Of a stretch of DNA of 64,000 nucleotides, positions 8,205-17,837 are shown piece after piece (within the stretch, counting starts at the first letter, position 1; each line of letters opens with the position of its first letter). A program made the position numbers and the translations under genes. The DNA comes from an uncultured Oscillospiraceae bacterium (lineage in GTDB: Bacteria; Bacillota; Clostridia; Oscillospirales; Oscillospiraceae): the NCBI GenBank assembly GCA_947588955.1, contig CANPYX010000001.1, forward strand, positions 185,409 to 249,408. The letters are read 5' to 3'. The notes beneath the pieces are model-generated. The model did no database searches. It was not told the DNA's origin and saw only the letters and a list, made by a program, of their open reading frames with translations.

Positions 8205-9483
8205 CTTTGTTAAGTGTTATATACTCATCAATGTTTTTCAGCAGCAAAAACATTCCCTCAAGCAACTTGACAGGTATGCTGTTTCCTGCCATACGGATTA
8301 TTTTATCTCTTGGGAAAAACCAGCTTCCTTTATGGTATTCGACATTGCGTTTCTTTATATTTCTGTAATCTCCGTCACGGAAGCCCATAAACAACATGCA
8401 TTCTCTCGGAGTGAGGTATCTGAAACAGCTTTTGCCTTCCTGCCCACTATCAAACCAAAGATTGCCGGAGTTGGGATTACGATCCTGCTTTGTTGTAATT
8501 GTACGGATTACTTTTATCTCCTCGTTCAGGGCACCACCCTCAAGTATTATTTTAGGGTTTTCTTCCCAGATTTTCTGTCTGGAAGGTGTATCATTAGGAG
8601 TGCATTCACATGCCTCGTTAAATAATGACGGCTTGCTGTAATCAATCCGGAGTAAATCTTTGACCCTTTTTCTTTTGAAATGATCTGAAAACCTGTATTT
8701 TTTTATAATACTGGCTTCATCGACTGATTTGAAATATGTAGTGACAAGCTCGGACATTTTTTCATCATCACCACACCAAACGCTCAGCATAAGAAGGCGC
8801 GGTCTGTTCTGAGGCAGACCAAAATCTGCTGCATTCAGCTGAAAATACTTGCTGATATATCCGAGATTGCTGAGATCGTTTATCCACGTGTCAAAGTTCT
8901 TTTTGTGACGTTCGGACAGAAGAGACGGGACATTCTCCATAAGAAGATATCTTGGAAGTGATATATTGCTGTCCTTCATTTCGCCGAGAATGCGTCCCAC
9001 CTGCCACAACAAACTCGATCGGCTGCCTGAGCCTTTGTCTATGCCCTTATTGTAGCCATGAAAGGCTCCGACATTTGAAAGATCCTGACACGGAAAGGAA
9101 TACGTAAGAATGTCAATATCTGCCGGCATTGCGTTGCCATTCAGAGAACTTATATCAACGTAATTATTACTGCGGACAATTCCTGAGTAAATATACCTCA
9201 GTGCCTCAGCAGAATAGGTTTTCAGAAGACTGAAATCCATTGCTTCCTTGCCGTCATTGCTGAGTGTGTAGTTTGAAAGGAAATCAAGAAGCTCTTCTTT
9301 TTCCATCAATCTGACATCCTCATCAACTTCCGGGGAGTTATGTATGGCATCGTAAGCCACAAAGGCATGTATATCCCATTCGCAAGTTCCGAGAGTGTTT
9401 ATTCTGATGCCAAGGTTTTCAAGGGCTCGCGCCTGACTTCCGATGCCGCTGAAAAACTCAACAAGATTATAGGTATGATTCAT
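8191..9483 (-). CDS. DNA cytosine-C5 methyltransferase
   Basis: 430 residues with the ordered motifs of the family: I (FSGIGSQARALENLG, residues 10-24), IV with the catalytic Cys (SFPCQDLSN, near 135), VI (MENVPSLL, near 190), VIII (AADFGLPQNRPRLLMLSVW), target-recognition region, IX/X (TPRECMLFMGF and MAGNSIPVKLLEG). It transfers a methyl group from SAM to C5 of cytosine and marks host DNA for the operon. The start overlaps the AIPR stop by 4 nt and the end overlaps vsr by 14 nt. The recognition sequence cannot be read from the protein. Confidence 0.95.
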   Translation of the reverse strand: MNHTYNLVEFFSGIGSQARALENLGIRINTLGTCEWDIHAFVAYDAIHNSPEVDEDVRLMEKEELLDFLSNYTLSNDGKEAMDFSLLKTYSAEALRYIYSGIVRSNNYVDISSLNGNAMPADIDILTYSFPCQDLSNVGAFHGYNKGIDKGSGSRSSLLWQVGRILGEMKDSNISLPRYLLMENVPSLLSERHKKNFDTWINDLSNLGYISKYFQLNAADFGLPQNRPRLLMLSVWCGDDEKMSELVTTYFKSVDEASIIKKYRFSDHFKRKRVKDLLRIDYSKPSLFNEACECTPNDTPSRQKIWEENPKIILEGGALNEEIKVIRTITTKQDRNPNSGNLWFDSGQEGKSCFRYLTPRECMLFMGFRDGDYRNIKKRNVEYHKGSWFFPRDKIIRMAGNSIPVKLLEGMFLLLKNIDEYITLNKDGHT

Positions 9484-11738
9484 TTTACTTTCAATAGTCC
9501 TTCTGTCACTAATTTATCCTCAAGAGCCAGCGCAGTCTGAACAGCCTTGGTAACTTTCGACGGAACCTTACCTGCTGACGTTATGGGAACTTTACCGGAT
9601 GAAGCCATATCAGCAAGCTGCTGTATTGCAGTAGTATCCTGATAAGAAACGCTGAAATGATTGTCGCGTGCGATTTTTATCAGACTCAGCCAGTAATCTG
9701 CCCCACGGTTTATGATGTCAAGTATACTCTGAAGATTATTCTCTTCCTTTGTATCTGAACGAGCGTAATGTTCCTGCTCATTCACGGAGTCAATGCTTAC
9801 CAACTCACTCAGAAAATCCGAAGACAGCTCATATGTAACATTTGCCTTATAGTCTTCCCACGTGGATTGCTTCTTACAGTATTCAGTAACGATGACTCCA
9901 CTGCTCTCACATATGAAATCATTTGTCATCTTGGTGACAATCTCAATTTCATTCATAAAAGCAGGCGAAAGAGACTGCTTGCTCCATATCATCTCCCAAT
10001 TGACAGTAAATCCCTGAGGAATTGAGGACAGTATCTTAGCAATGGTATATGGAACGATATTGAGCTTGTATCCGCCTGTCTTGTACCAGAATCCGGTGGG
10101 CCTGTTTGCAGAATCCTTGTGTGTTTCGAGATAGTTATCCACAGTTCTGTATATTATGGCAGCGCATACACACTTTCTGAAGTAGAACGGATTGACAGAA
10201 TTCTTGTCCTTTCGGTATAATTCGCCTATTTCCTCACCGAACTTCTTCATTGCCCAGTTCTTTCCTCTTGAAACTATATCAGGTCGCACTGAGAATACAG
10301 CAGTATGATACATGGCAAGCTGTTCTTTCGTAATGACCTGAGATTTCGGAAATTTAGCCTGAAAGCGTTTCTGTTCATCCTTGCTGAGCTTTACCTGCTC
10401 CTGATTATACTTCTTTCGTGCCCTTTCATAGTACCATCCTGTGGGCACCGGATACCTTACCGGGGGAGCGAAAATCTTCTTTGACATAATCTCCATGCGG
10501 ACATGGAAAGGATCATTTGAAAACAGGTCAGCTGCAGTGACTCTGTTCTGACTGTTTGCATATTTGGCGATGGACTGAACCATTGCATCATAATCACTTA
10601 TGCCGTTTTCGTTTTCGGTTTCTCTGTCCTCAATTACTGTAAGCTTCATGGGGACAAAGATACCCTCCAGCCCGATATTTGTTTTCTTAAGAACAGCTTC
10701 GGCAAGTGTAGCAGTGGTCTGCCCACCGTTAATTATCTGAAAATCGACAATTTTTGTTATGTATAATTTTCCGTCAATCACATCTGTTTCAACATCGGAG
10801 GCGGTTGTTGCGATTCCGTTATTATACGTAAAGAACTTTGTCGCTTCGGTATTGATTGTACGACGGATACCACTGTTGACACTTTTATTTCCGCCCGTTC
10901 CGAGAAAAGCTCTGACATTTCCTTCCAACACGCGACTGCCGTGCTCAAGATAAATGTCGGCAAGCAGCTTTCCGGGAATAATTGCGATATATGCTTCATA
11001 TCCGGTATTATCACCGATGTCTCCCTTGATGCACGGTATCCCCGCATAGTTATAATCGTTCGGTACATCAATTACTACCGGTTCGTTTCTGTTGCTGTTC
11101 TCCATCTCGAAAAATCTCTCGGGATACCACAACGCCATTTCAAGAGGCTTTCCTTTATATTCTTCCAGTTTTATCCTTTTGGTGGTAGTGGTTTTCTTTT
11201 TTCTTCCCCTTGTACTCCTTACGGTAGTTTCCAGCAGATTTGCAGATAAAAGTCTTGTATCAAGTTCCTTGTTTGTGAAAATCCAGAATTTTATCTTCAG
11301 TACAATATCAGGGTCATCTTTTTCAGCCGTGACCCGTTTACGGAGAAGAGCCGCTATTCTGAGCAGATCATCTGAATCGTCAAAATATGACTTCATATTT
11401 CCATTGCATACTTCATCAAGAAAATAAAACATTCTCCAGTAAAGCTCGTCTACACGTGATCTTGTGAGCTTATCCGGTTCCCTGAGATCCTGAAAATCAC
11501 TTATGAATAATATAAGGCTACGCTCAGTTTCATCAAAAGAATATCCGTCAACGCGCATAAGTCTGCTTCCGGCTTTTTTCTCGCCCATTCCGGTAAGAAC
11601 CGGCGAATCAATTTCGTTGAAATCTACGAGCAGATCCAGCACATGATGCAGAAATTCATCCTCGGTATCGGTGCCGCTGATGGCGGATTCAGTCCTAAGC
11701 GAATCAAGAAATTCGTCCTTATACTCCTGATAATCCAT
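9480..11738 (-). CDS. AIPR-family (abortive infection phage resistance) protein
   Basis: 752 residues. The AIPR core is marked by FFTYNNGIATTASDV near 305-320 and by FQIINGGQTTATLAEAV about 20 residues later; an LTVIEDRETENE-type stretch and SIAKYANSQNRVTAADLFSNDPFH follow. The N-terminal part resembles the regulatory segment usual in this family. AIPR proteins are found in abortive-infection loci and in MORC-type restriction operons; a nuclease or nucleotide-binding activity has been suggested but I would not assign one. It lies 21 nt downstream of the PD-(D/E)XK gene. The ribosome site is weak, which suggests translational coupling. Confidence 0.88.
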   Translation of the reverse strand: MDYQEYKDEFLDSLRTESAISGTDTEDEFLHHVLDLLVDFNEIDSPVLTGMGEKKAGSRLMRVDGYSFDETERSLILFISDFQDLREPDKLTRSRVDELYWRMFYFLDEVCNGNMKSYFDDSDDLLRIAALLRKRVTAEKDDPDIVLKIKFWIFTNKELDTRLLSANLLETTVRSTRGRKKKTTTTKRIKLEEYKGKPLEMALWYPERFFEMENSNRNEPVVIDVPNDYNYAGIPCIKGDIGDNTGYEAYIAIIPGKLLADIYLEHGSRVLEGNVRAFLGTGGNKSVNSGIRRTINTEATKFFTYNNGIATTASDVETDVIDGKLYITKIVDFQIINGGQTTATLAEAVLKKTNIGLEGIFVPMKLTVIEDRETENENGISDYDAMVQSIAKYANSQNRVTAADLFSNDPFHVRMEIMSKKIFAPPVRYPVPTGWYYERARKKYNQEQVKLSKDEQKRFQAKFPKSQVITKEQLAMYHTAVFSVRPDIVSRGKNWAMKKFGEEIGELYRKDKNSVNPFYFRKCVCAAIIYRTVDNYLETHKDSANRPTGFWYKTGGYKLNIVPYTIAKILSSIPQGFTVNWEMIWSKQSLSPAFMNEIEIVTKMTNDFICESSGVIVTEYCKKQSTWEDYKANVTYELSSDFLSELVSIDSVNEQEHYARSDTKEENNLQSILDIINRGADYWLSLIKIARDNHFSVSYQDTTAIQQLADMASSGKVPITSAGKVPSKVTKAVQTALALEDKLVTEGLLKVK

Positions 11739-11759
11739 AGCTGTTCACATTCTTTCACT

Positions 11760-12677
11760 CTAATCTGTTTTTTCAAACTTTATTATTGAGCCAAGATTAA
11801 GCTCATATGACGCACGCACAACATCCTGCGGAACATTTTCTTTTGTGAGTCTGGGAAAAGAGTCGCTGACTGTATAGCTCTTACAATATGCCATCTCGTA
11901 TACGAAATCATCATAGTAATCACGACATTCATATCCTTGCAAGGCAGTTTCCGCTACAAACAGATCCCGATCCTCCTGATTATTTATCATTGAGCATATG
12001 TCAAGAAAAAGAGTATTAAGCTTAATACCATTATACTCCGCACTCATTTTTTCAAGTGCATATACAACAAGTTCACCTTCGTGTTCGCTCTCAAGCTGTT
12101 CAAGAGATGAAATTCTCACTGACTGGGCGTTCTTACTTATCGCCTTGACTTCCGTCCATGTGTTCCCATACGAAAAGTCCTTGTGAGTCAGTTCCTGCCC
12201 ACTCCAGCTTTTTATTGCATCATGGATACCGATTCTTGAAAAAAGTACATTTTTCAGAAACAGAAGTTCACCGATCAACCCCATAATCTGAGGCTCCGTC
12301 AGATAAAGCTTTCTGGCAGGAACAAACATTTTCTTCCACTGATAAAATCTCACAAGGATTGCGTTATATCCTGCCGTTTCATCCGGAAGCCGCTGCAGAT
12401 GCTCTGCGAGATCCTCGCAAAAGGCACAGAACATCCCCCTCATTTCTTCATCCGTCAGAGAAAAGCGCAGGGTCTTACGCCCGGAGCCACTGTATTGATT
12501 CACCTCTATGGCGGATGTTCCGCTCACCTTGACGGGTCTGAAACTTGCTCGGAGTTCAATGCACCTTCTGCCCTCATCGTCAAGTCCTATGTACAACTCA
12601 TGCACACTGACAGGATCCACACGTGAGTAGAATCCCGGAGCACTGAATGTTTCAAACCTTTCCCTTATTCCCGGCAT
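11760..12677 (-). CDS. PD-(D/E)XK motif protein (DUF4420-like)
   Basis: About 305 residues. GLIGELLFLKN is followed by SWSGQELTHKDFSYGNTWTEVKAIS: the Asp of KDF and the E-x-K of EVKAI form the PD-(D/E)XK nuclease signature of the DUF4420 family. ATG 12677 is preferred over an in-frame GTG three bases earlier because GGAGGA lies at the right spacing for it; the ATG overlaps the Z1 stop by one base (TGATG). It is the probable DNA-cutting subunit of the MORC/Z1 operon. Confidence 0.85.
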   Translation of the reverse strand: MPGIRERFETFSAPGFYSRVDPVSVHELYIGLDDEGRRCIELRASFRPVKVSGTSAIEVNQYSGSGRKTLRFSLTDEEMRGMFCAFCEDLAEHLQRLPDETAGYNAILVRFYQWKKMFVPARKLYLTEPQIMGLIGELLFLKNVLFSRIGIHDAIKSWSGQELTHKDFSYGNTWTEVKAISKNAQSVRISSLEQLESEHEGELVVYALEKMSAEYNGIKLNTLFLDICSMINNQEDRDLFVAETALQGYECRDYYDDFVYEMAYCKSYTVSDSFPRLTKENVPQDVVRASYELNLGSIIKFEKTD

Positions 12678-15499
12678 CACTCTTCCTCCGCTTCTGAAAT
12701 CATCCTGTCGCGTTCAAACCAGTTGTAAACCTTATTCGCACGGAATTGATAAGCTTCGTTCAGACTTTCGGCATCATTTTCCGGGAAGCCGATTGCAAGA
12801 CCCACACAGGGTATTCCATTCATTTCTTTCCTGAATTTGTCAAATGTTGCCTTTTGATTTTCATTTTCACCATTGCCCTCAACGGTTATCAGATAGATAA
12901 TGAGAAGCGGTTTGCGTTCTTTAATATATCTGAACCATGTGCTTACCGGATATGAAGTGGTGCTGCTGAATTTCTTATGCTTAACGCTTTCATAATACTC
13001 CCTGAAACATTTTTTAGCATGCTCAATCTTTTCTTCCGCAGACATTGAGCTTCCGTCAACAATTCCGGCAAGTCCGTCATTTGGTCCTCCGAGCTTACCG
13101 CGCTGGCCGATATTAAGCCGATTATCTGAAACCGAGCAGTTTCCTCTGACTATTGTGCGGATTTTTCTGGAAGAAATCTCTACCGCTCTGTCTTCATCTC
13201 CATTACCTTCGACAAAGGCGATATCGAATAAATCAATCGACGGGTCACTGCAAGATAAGAGAAAACTGTTGATCTGCTGCACCTTGAATTGCGAATTATC
13301 AGGAGATAAACTAAGACTGTTCAGATAAGAAACTATTCTTTCTTTCGGAACGTCAGTAATCATATACCGACCTGTGCCCCTTGATGTATTCTGCCTCTCC
13401 AGCGATTTCCCATCGCGAGCAAAGCTTTCAATAAAGGCTTTTGTAAGAGCAAAATTCTTTTTCAGAAGATCGGTGTCAAAGACAAGATACGGAGTCTCAA
13501 AGATACTCCCGAAAAAGCTGATGCGCAACGTTTCCGGCTTACTGTTCCTCATTTTGTTATATGCTGTTATCTGAAGATCGTCCGCATCGCTTTTTACTCT
13601 TATTCCGAAATCACGCGGACTCAATTTCAGATCATTCATATCCTGCATGTCAGATTTCAACAGTTCTGTAGCCTCAGATATTTCAGCATACCAGTCAGCA
13701 GACGCCTTGTTAATCCAGATTCGGAACAGATCTTCATATCCGCGACGGTATCCGAACCATCTTCCCATTTGCATAAGCACATCATAAGTGCAGGTATTTC
13801 TGTAAAAATAGCTTATAATAAGTCCTTCAAGCGTAAGTCCCCTTGATAAGGCAAGACCGCCTATAGCAATTACTCTTACGCTCTCGTTTTCCGGATAGAT
13901 AAGCTTGTCTGAGCCTTTTGAGCTGTTGACAACTTTTATCACTATATCTTCTATAGACTGGTACAGCGTATCCACAATATTATCCCAGCTATATATTTTC
14001 TCTGTATCAGCAAAATAGTTTTCCCATACAGCATGGATTTTCTTCAGTACAGGGTTTTCCAAGACTTTATCAAGATTATGACTGAGATTGAACTTGATTT
14101 CCCTGCAGGCTTCCGCATGGATTTCTTCGATTTCTTTACTGATATACTTCTGGACTTTAACAAATCGCGACATATTGACAAGCATGGATCTGTGTGTTCT
14201 CTTATTACCCCTGAGATCCCGTATTGCATTGACAATATAAAAAGCATAAACAGCGTCGGTAAGGCTGGCAGGAAGTTCTCCTTCCCATTCTTTTTTATGC
14301 TTAAAATAGAACGAGCACCCATCGTTTTCTTCTATACCGGCATCCTTGATGTATACAAGCTGAGAGTGGTGCTCTCCGTTATGTGCAAAAATCTTTTCAG
14401 CCCCTATATAATCAGAGGGCGTAGGCAAGGAAACGATGAAGTTTTCGGGAAACAGATCCTGATTTTCCATCTCTTCCGTAGTTTCAGGATCAATGAACAC
14501 ATTTGCAAACGGTGTTGCAGTAAAGCCGACATATGTCGAAAGCATGAAAACATTTGCAAGTTTTCGGATCAGCTTATTTATTGTAGTGGGATCTTCCCTG
14601 GATTTGCCTGTATTTATTGAGGCGTTGTCTGCCTCGTCATCAATCATCAGCATAGGGAGATTGATTTTTTTGGTCAGTGGATCAACATTTATGGACGTCA
14701 GCCATTTTGTCAGCTTATCAAGCACGTCTTTCTGTTTTTTTATAACGAAGACTACAGCATCGCGATTATTCAGTGCCATTGCAATATTGCTTGAATTTCC
14801 TGTAAAATCTGATGCTCTTGAAGTAAGCGAAGTTGCATATATGTCCTTATTATCGCATCCTACGCCGACTCTCTTCATGTTCTGCTTGTCTGAAAGATCT
14901 ATGCCGATAAACCCTTCTTCAACCCTTTCCTGGGTCTGCCGACGCAATGATTCAGTTGTTCCTGTAAGGAGTATGAATACACGGAATCCGGCATCTGCTG
15001 CCTTGCATATCAGACCTATATATGTAGAGGTTTTTCCGGATTGTACATCTCCTATCACAAGTCCTCTCCTGATAATCGGAGTATCTGTTCTGATAGTGGG
15101 ATCAAGAAGATAATTCATCAGATCCCGATCAAGCGTTTCGTTCCCAAGCTTACTGACAACATTGGGACTGAAATTCTTCTGATTAACAAGATAGTTTTTG
15201 TATCTGTTCCAAAATCGCTGTTTTATCGTACCGTCATTTTTCCTTTCGGTATACCAGTTCGGCTGATCATAGTCATCAAGTATTTTGCTTCCGGGTCTCA
15301 CACTGACCTTATACCTGTACATCAGGTCCTTTCGGCACTCTTCTTTTTCTTCATCAGTGCATCCATTGTTCAGAAGAGAAACGCATTTCTCAATAGTCTC
15401 TGTAATTACCTCTTCAGTAAGATTATCATTCACTCCGTTTGCCTGCAGGAGACTGACTGCCATACTACAGATATAAGTCACATTTTCAGACGCCGCCAT
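12677..15499 (-). CDS. Z1-domain superfamily II helicase/ATPase
   Basis: 940 residues. Walker A is GDVQSGKT at 150-157 and the DEAD-type box MIDDEAD lies at 285-291; YVGFTATPFANVF is motif III-like. GGLALSRGLTLEGL and LMQMGRWFGYRRGY are the signature motifs V and VI of the Z1 family, which is always found with MORC/DUF4420/AIPR genes in restriction-like operons. It should couple ATP hydrolysis to DNA translocation or remodelling. The start has GGAGGCGG upstream and overlaps the GHKL ATPase gene by 14 nt. Confidence 0.93.
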   Translation of the reverse strand: MAASENVTYICSMAVSLLQANGVNDNLTEEVITETIEKCVSLLNNGCTDEEKEECRKDLMYRYKVSVRPGSKILDDYDQPNWYTERKNDGTIKQRFWNRYKNYLVNQKNFSPNVVSKLGNETLDRDLMNYLLDPTIRTDTPIIRRGLVIGDVQSGKTSTYIGLICKAADAGFRVFILLTGTTESLRRQTQERVEEGFIGIDLSDKQNMKRVGVGCDNKDIYATSLTSRASDFTGNSSNIAMALNNRDAVVFVIKKQKDVLDKLTKWLTSINVDPLTKKINLPMLMIDDEADNASINTGKSREDPTTINKLIRKLANVFMLSTYVGFTATPFANVFIDPETTEEMENQDLFPENFIVSLPTPSDYIGAEKIFAHNGEHHSQLVYIKDAGIEENDGCSFYFKHKKEWEGELPASLTDAVYAFYIVNAIRDLRGNKRTHRSMLVNMSRFVKVQKYISKEIEEIHAEACREIKFNLSHNLDKVLENPVLKKIHAVWENYFADTEKIYSWDNIVDTLYQSIEDIVIKVVNSSKGSDKLIYPENESVRVIAIGGLALSRGLTLEGLIISYFYRNTCTYDVLMQMGRWFGYRRGYEDLFRIWINKASADWYAEISEATELLKSDMQDMNDLKLSPRDFGIRVKSDADDLQITAYNKMRNSKPETLRISFFGSIFETPYLVFDTDLLKKNFALTKAFIESFARDGKSLERQNTSRGTGRYMITDVPKERIVSYLNSLSLSPDNSQFKVQQINSFLLSCSDPSIDLFDIAFVEGNGDEDRAVEISSRKIRTIVRGNCSVSDNRLNIGQRGKLGGPNDGLAGIVDGSSMSAEEKIEHAKKCFREYYESVKHKKFSSTTSYPVSTWFRYIKERKPLLIIYLITVEGNGENENQKATFDKFRKEMNGIPCVGLAIGFPENDAESLNEAYQFRANKVYNWFERDRMISEAEEE

Positions 15500-16985
15500 G
15501 AGTACCGCCTCCTATAAGTCTTTCTCTGAGATCCGGATAGTTGCAGAACGGCTCGACCGTAAGTAATTTCGCAACCGCTTCTTCTCTGCTGATACTACCT
15601 GATTTCAGCATAATGGATATCATAGCCTCGGCTTTTTCTTCAAGATCTGCTATTCTTCCATCGTCCTGATTCTCGTCAATTACATTCTGGGATTTGTCAA
15701 TATATATCTGCTGGTAAGGCACATTGTTCTCTATTTCTTCAAGAATCATCTCCAGATGTGCACGTGCCGTATCGCTGATTTCATCTTCGATAAGCCTGAA
15801 AACCGAAGAAGAACGGTTTATACGGTATGTGTACATACCCTGACGTTGGCTTATTCTTTCCCATATGTACTCTACAGAATCATCCGGATTATCGGTTCTT
15901 CCTCTGTATGATTGCTTTCTGACGGAGATGTCCATAACCTCATCAACAGCTTTGTTGAGCCTTTTTCTGACAGATGCAGGTATTGTGGCACTTTGCTTCT
16001 TGATATCTATCCCCCATATATCATCAAGAGCGTTCGGAATGTCAACTTTTATCCTTGCATACTTTGTGAGCTCATCACGAGGTCTGTTGAACCATTTTCC
16101 CCAGACGATAAGACGCTCATTTCTGTAAATATAAAAGCCCTGAGCAGAACGATAGTTTTCTATTCCGCCGGAAATTTTCTTGTCCGAAGCTGACAGATCC
16201 TTCTGAAAAGGAAGTATATAAGGCTGCACTGTAACCATGTGCTCTTTACCCTCGTTATCTGCTATGGGAATTGATATTTTTCTCCGTATATTTGTTTTAT
16301 TATGACTTTCAAGGAATGGATCAAGTCCCTTGAGCTGATAGTTATTTATCATTATATTTACGCTTGATTTGTCCGTTCGGTTAAGAAATCTGTGAAATAT
16401 CAGGGAAAGATAATCCGCTGTGACTGACATCTTTTCATTCAGAACCGCATAAAGATCTCCGGAGGACTTTTCAATAAAATCAAAATTTTCCCATATAACG
16501 ACCGTGCCGCTTGGATACTCGTCAAGAAAATCTGAACAATGTATATCCCTTATCTGGTCATCTGAACATTCAACAACAAACCAATCCTTCTTTTCAATAA
16601 TTATATCAAGATCCCAGATATATGCAGAATATACGCCATTCTTTTTACTGACAACCGTCAGCTTACGACATTGGGATAAAGAGGCTGCCTTGAGACCGAG
16701 ACCGAATCTTCCGAGATCGTCTTCGGATCTTCCGCCACGTTTTCCTTCACTTCCATATTTCATGGCATCAAAAAGCTCATGCTGAGTCATTCCGTCGCCG
16801 TTATCGCATATGGCAACAAACCGTTCCGAAGGATTTTCGGGGAAACGAATAACTATTTCATTGGCGTGAGCGCTGATGCTGTTATCAATAATATCTGCTA
16901 CAGCGCTTTCAAAAGAATACCCCATTGCCCTCATGGATGTCATCAATATATCAGCAGTAGGTTTGTTTTCTTTAAGCACTCCCAT
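15486..16985 (-). CDS. GHKL (MORC/MutL-like) ATPase
   Basis: 499 residues. Bergerat-fold ATP-binding motifs are in order: SAVADIIDNSI with the metal-binding Asn (near 35), ICDNGDGM (61-66), LGRFGLGLKAAS (91-102), then the S5-like transducer domain. This is the prokaryotic MORC branch of the Hsp90/MutL superfamily, whose members dimerise on ATP and clamp DNA. It is the first gene of the operon; ATG 16985 has GAGAGGAAAC upstream. Confidence 0.92.
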   Translation of the reverse strand: MGVLKENKPTADILMTSMRAMGYSFESAVADIIDNSISAHANEIVIRFPENPSERFVAICDNGDGMTQHELFDAMKYGSEGKRGGRSEDDLGRFGLGLKAASLSQCRKLTVVSKKNGVYSAYIWDLDIIIEKKDWFVVECSDDQIRDIHCSDFLDEYPSGTVVIWENFDFIEKSSGDLYAVLNEKMSVTADYLSLIFHRFLNRTDKSSVNIMINNYQLKGLDPFLESHNKTNIRRKISIPIADNEGKEHMVTVQPYILPFQKDLSASDKKISGGIENYRSAQGFYIYRNERLIVWGKWFNRPRDELTKYARIKVDIPNALDDIWGIDIKKQSATIPASVRKRLNKAVDEVMDISVRKQSYRGRTDNPDDSVEYIWERISQRQGMYTYRINRSSSVFRLIEDEISDTARAHLEMILEEIENNVPYQQIYIDKSQNVIDENQDDGRIADLEEKAEAMISIMLKSGSISREEAVAKLLTVEPFCNYPDLRERLIGGGTHGGV

Positions 16986-17041
16986 TTTTGTTTCCTCTCA
17001 ATTTTCTGCATAATACCCTATTATAGCATACAATTATAATA

Positions 17042-17070
17042 ATTATATCATTTTATGACACTAAAGTCTA
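17042..17070 (-). promoter_or_regulatory. candidate promoter of the MORC/Z1 operon
   Basis: Reading leftward: TAGACT, 17 nt, TATAAT, about 55 nt before the GHKL start codon. The -10 is perfect and the -35 matches 4 of 6. A second TATAAT occurs closer to the gene without a good -35. Confidence 0.4.
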
Positions 17071-17151
17071 TTGACATTCTGACAATATATTCTCAAATAT
17101 TTTATTAACATTCACCATTTGTCTGCAGCTCTGTCTTGCCGGTGCCGTCCT

Positions 17152-17739
17152 TCAATCCCCCTCATCACAAGCTCTTTCTTCTTCCTCGGTCTGCTGTACC
17201 AGATCGTCAATGACTTCTTCCAGCTCGTCGAGATATTCGTCGAGCGTTTCATATTCGTAGGGATTGAGGTAGATTTCGGGGTATCCGCGCCTTGCCAATT
17301 CCAGAAGTATTTCCTCACGCCAGCCGTAACGGATCTTATCCAAATCGTTTTTGTACTCTTCCTCCGTCCCATACATATAAGGGTCTAACAAGTCGAAGGA
17401 TTCCTCGTCTACACGCTCCCGCCAGTCTTCGTGCCACTCCTCAAGCGCTTTCAAGTATTCTTCCTCGGTTTCGTAGTCGTACGGCATGACGTCGCTTTCA
17501 TAGTCGATTTCGCAGGTGAGCCGCCAATTGTAATCCTTTTTAGGAGGCGTTTTGGAAGGCTTTGAGAGCGCCGCAATCTGTGCGTCCAGAACGGCGTTGC
17601 GGTATTCTTCCTCGGTGTCATATTCATAGGGAGATATGCCGTATTCATCGCCCTCAAAAGCAGTGATGCGCCAGTCGTCCTCTTTCATCTCTTCGTCATA
17701 AATCTTTGAGAAAAACAGCCAGTCAAGAAATCCGAACAT
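17152..17739 (-). CDS. acidic protein with four PYxYxTxEEY repeats
   Basis: 195 residues from the ATG with AAGGAG upstream (MFGFLDWLFF). After a hydrophobic N-terminus it is strongly acidic. Four copies of a short motif recur every 35-60 residues: PYEYDTEEEY, PYDYETEEEY, PYMYGTEEEY and PYEYETLDEY, each followed by an amphipathic helix. The second, third and fourth are preceded or followed by W-R elements. It looks like a small repeat scaffold. No known family was recognised and no neighbour reveals a job: it stands alone between the defence operon and the riboswitch unit. Confidence 0.75.
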   Translation of the reverse strand: MFGFLDWLFFSKIYDEEMKEDDWRITAFEGDEYGISPYEYDTEEEYRNAVLDAQIAALSKPSKTPPKKDYNWRLTCEIDYESDVMPYDYETEEEYLKALEEWHEDWRERVDEESFDLLDPYMYGTEEEYKNDLDKIRYGWREEILLELARRGYPEIYLNPYEYETLDEYLDELEEVIDDLVQQTEEEERACDEGD

Positions 17740-17837
17740 AATCTGCTCCTTTCGCATACGCCTGTCTGATACCTTACGCCATCATTATACCACCCTATCT
17801 GTCCAAAAGTACGGACTGATAGGGCGGTTTTTGCAAT

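Noticed and set aside
6880..16985. DISARM or BREX system
   Set aside because: No PglX/PglZ, DrmA/B/C or BrxC-like gene; the Z1, DUF4420, AIPR and MORC set defines a different system.
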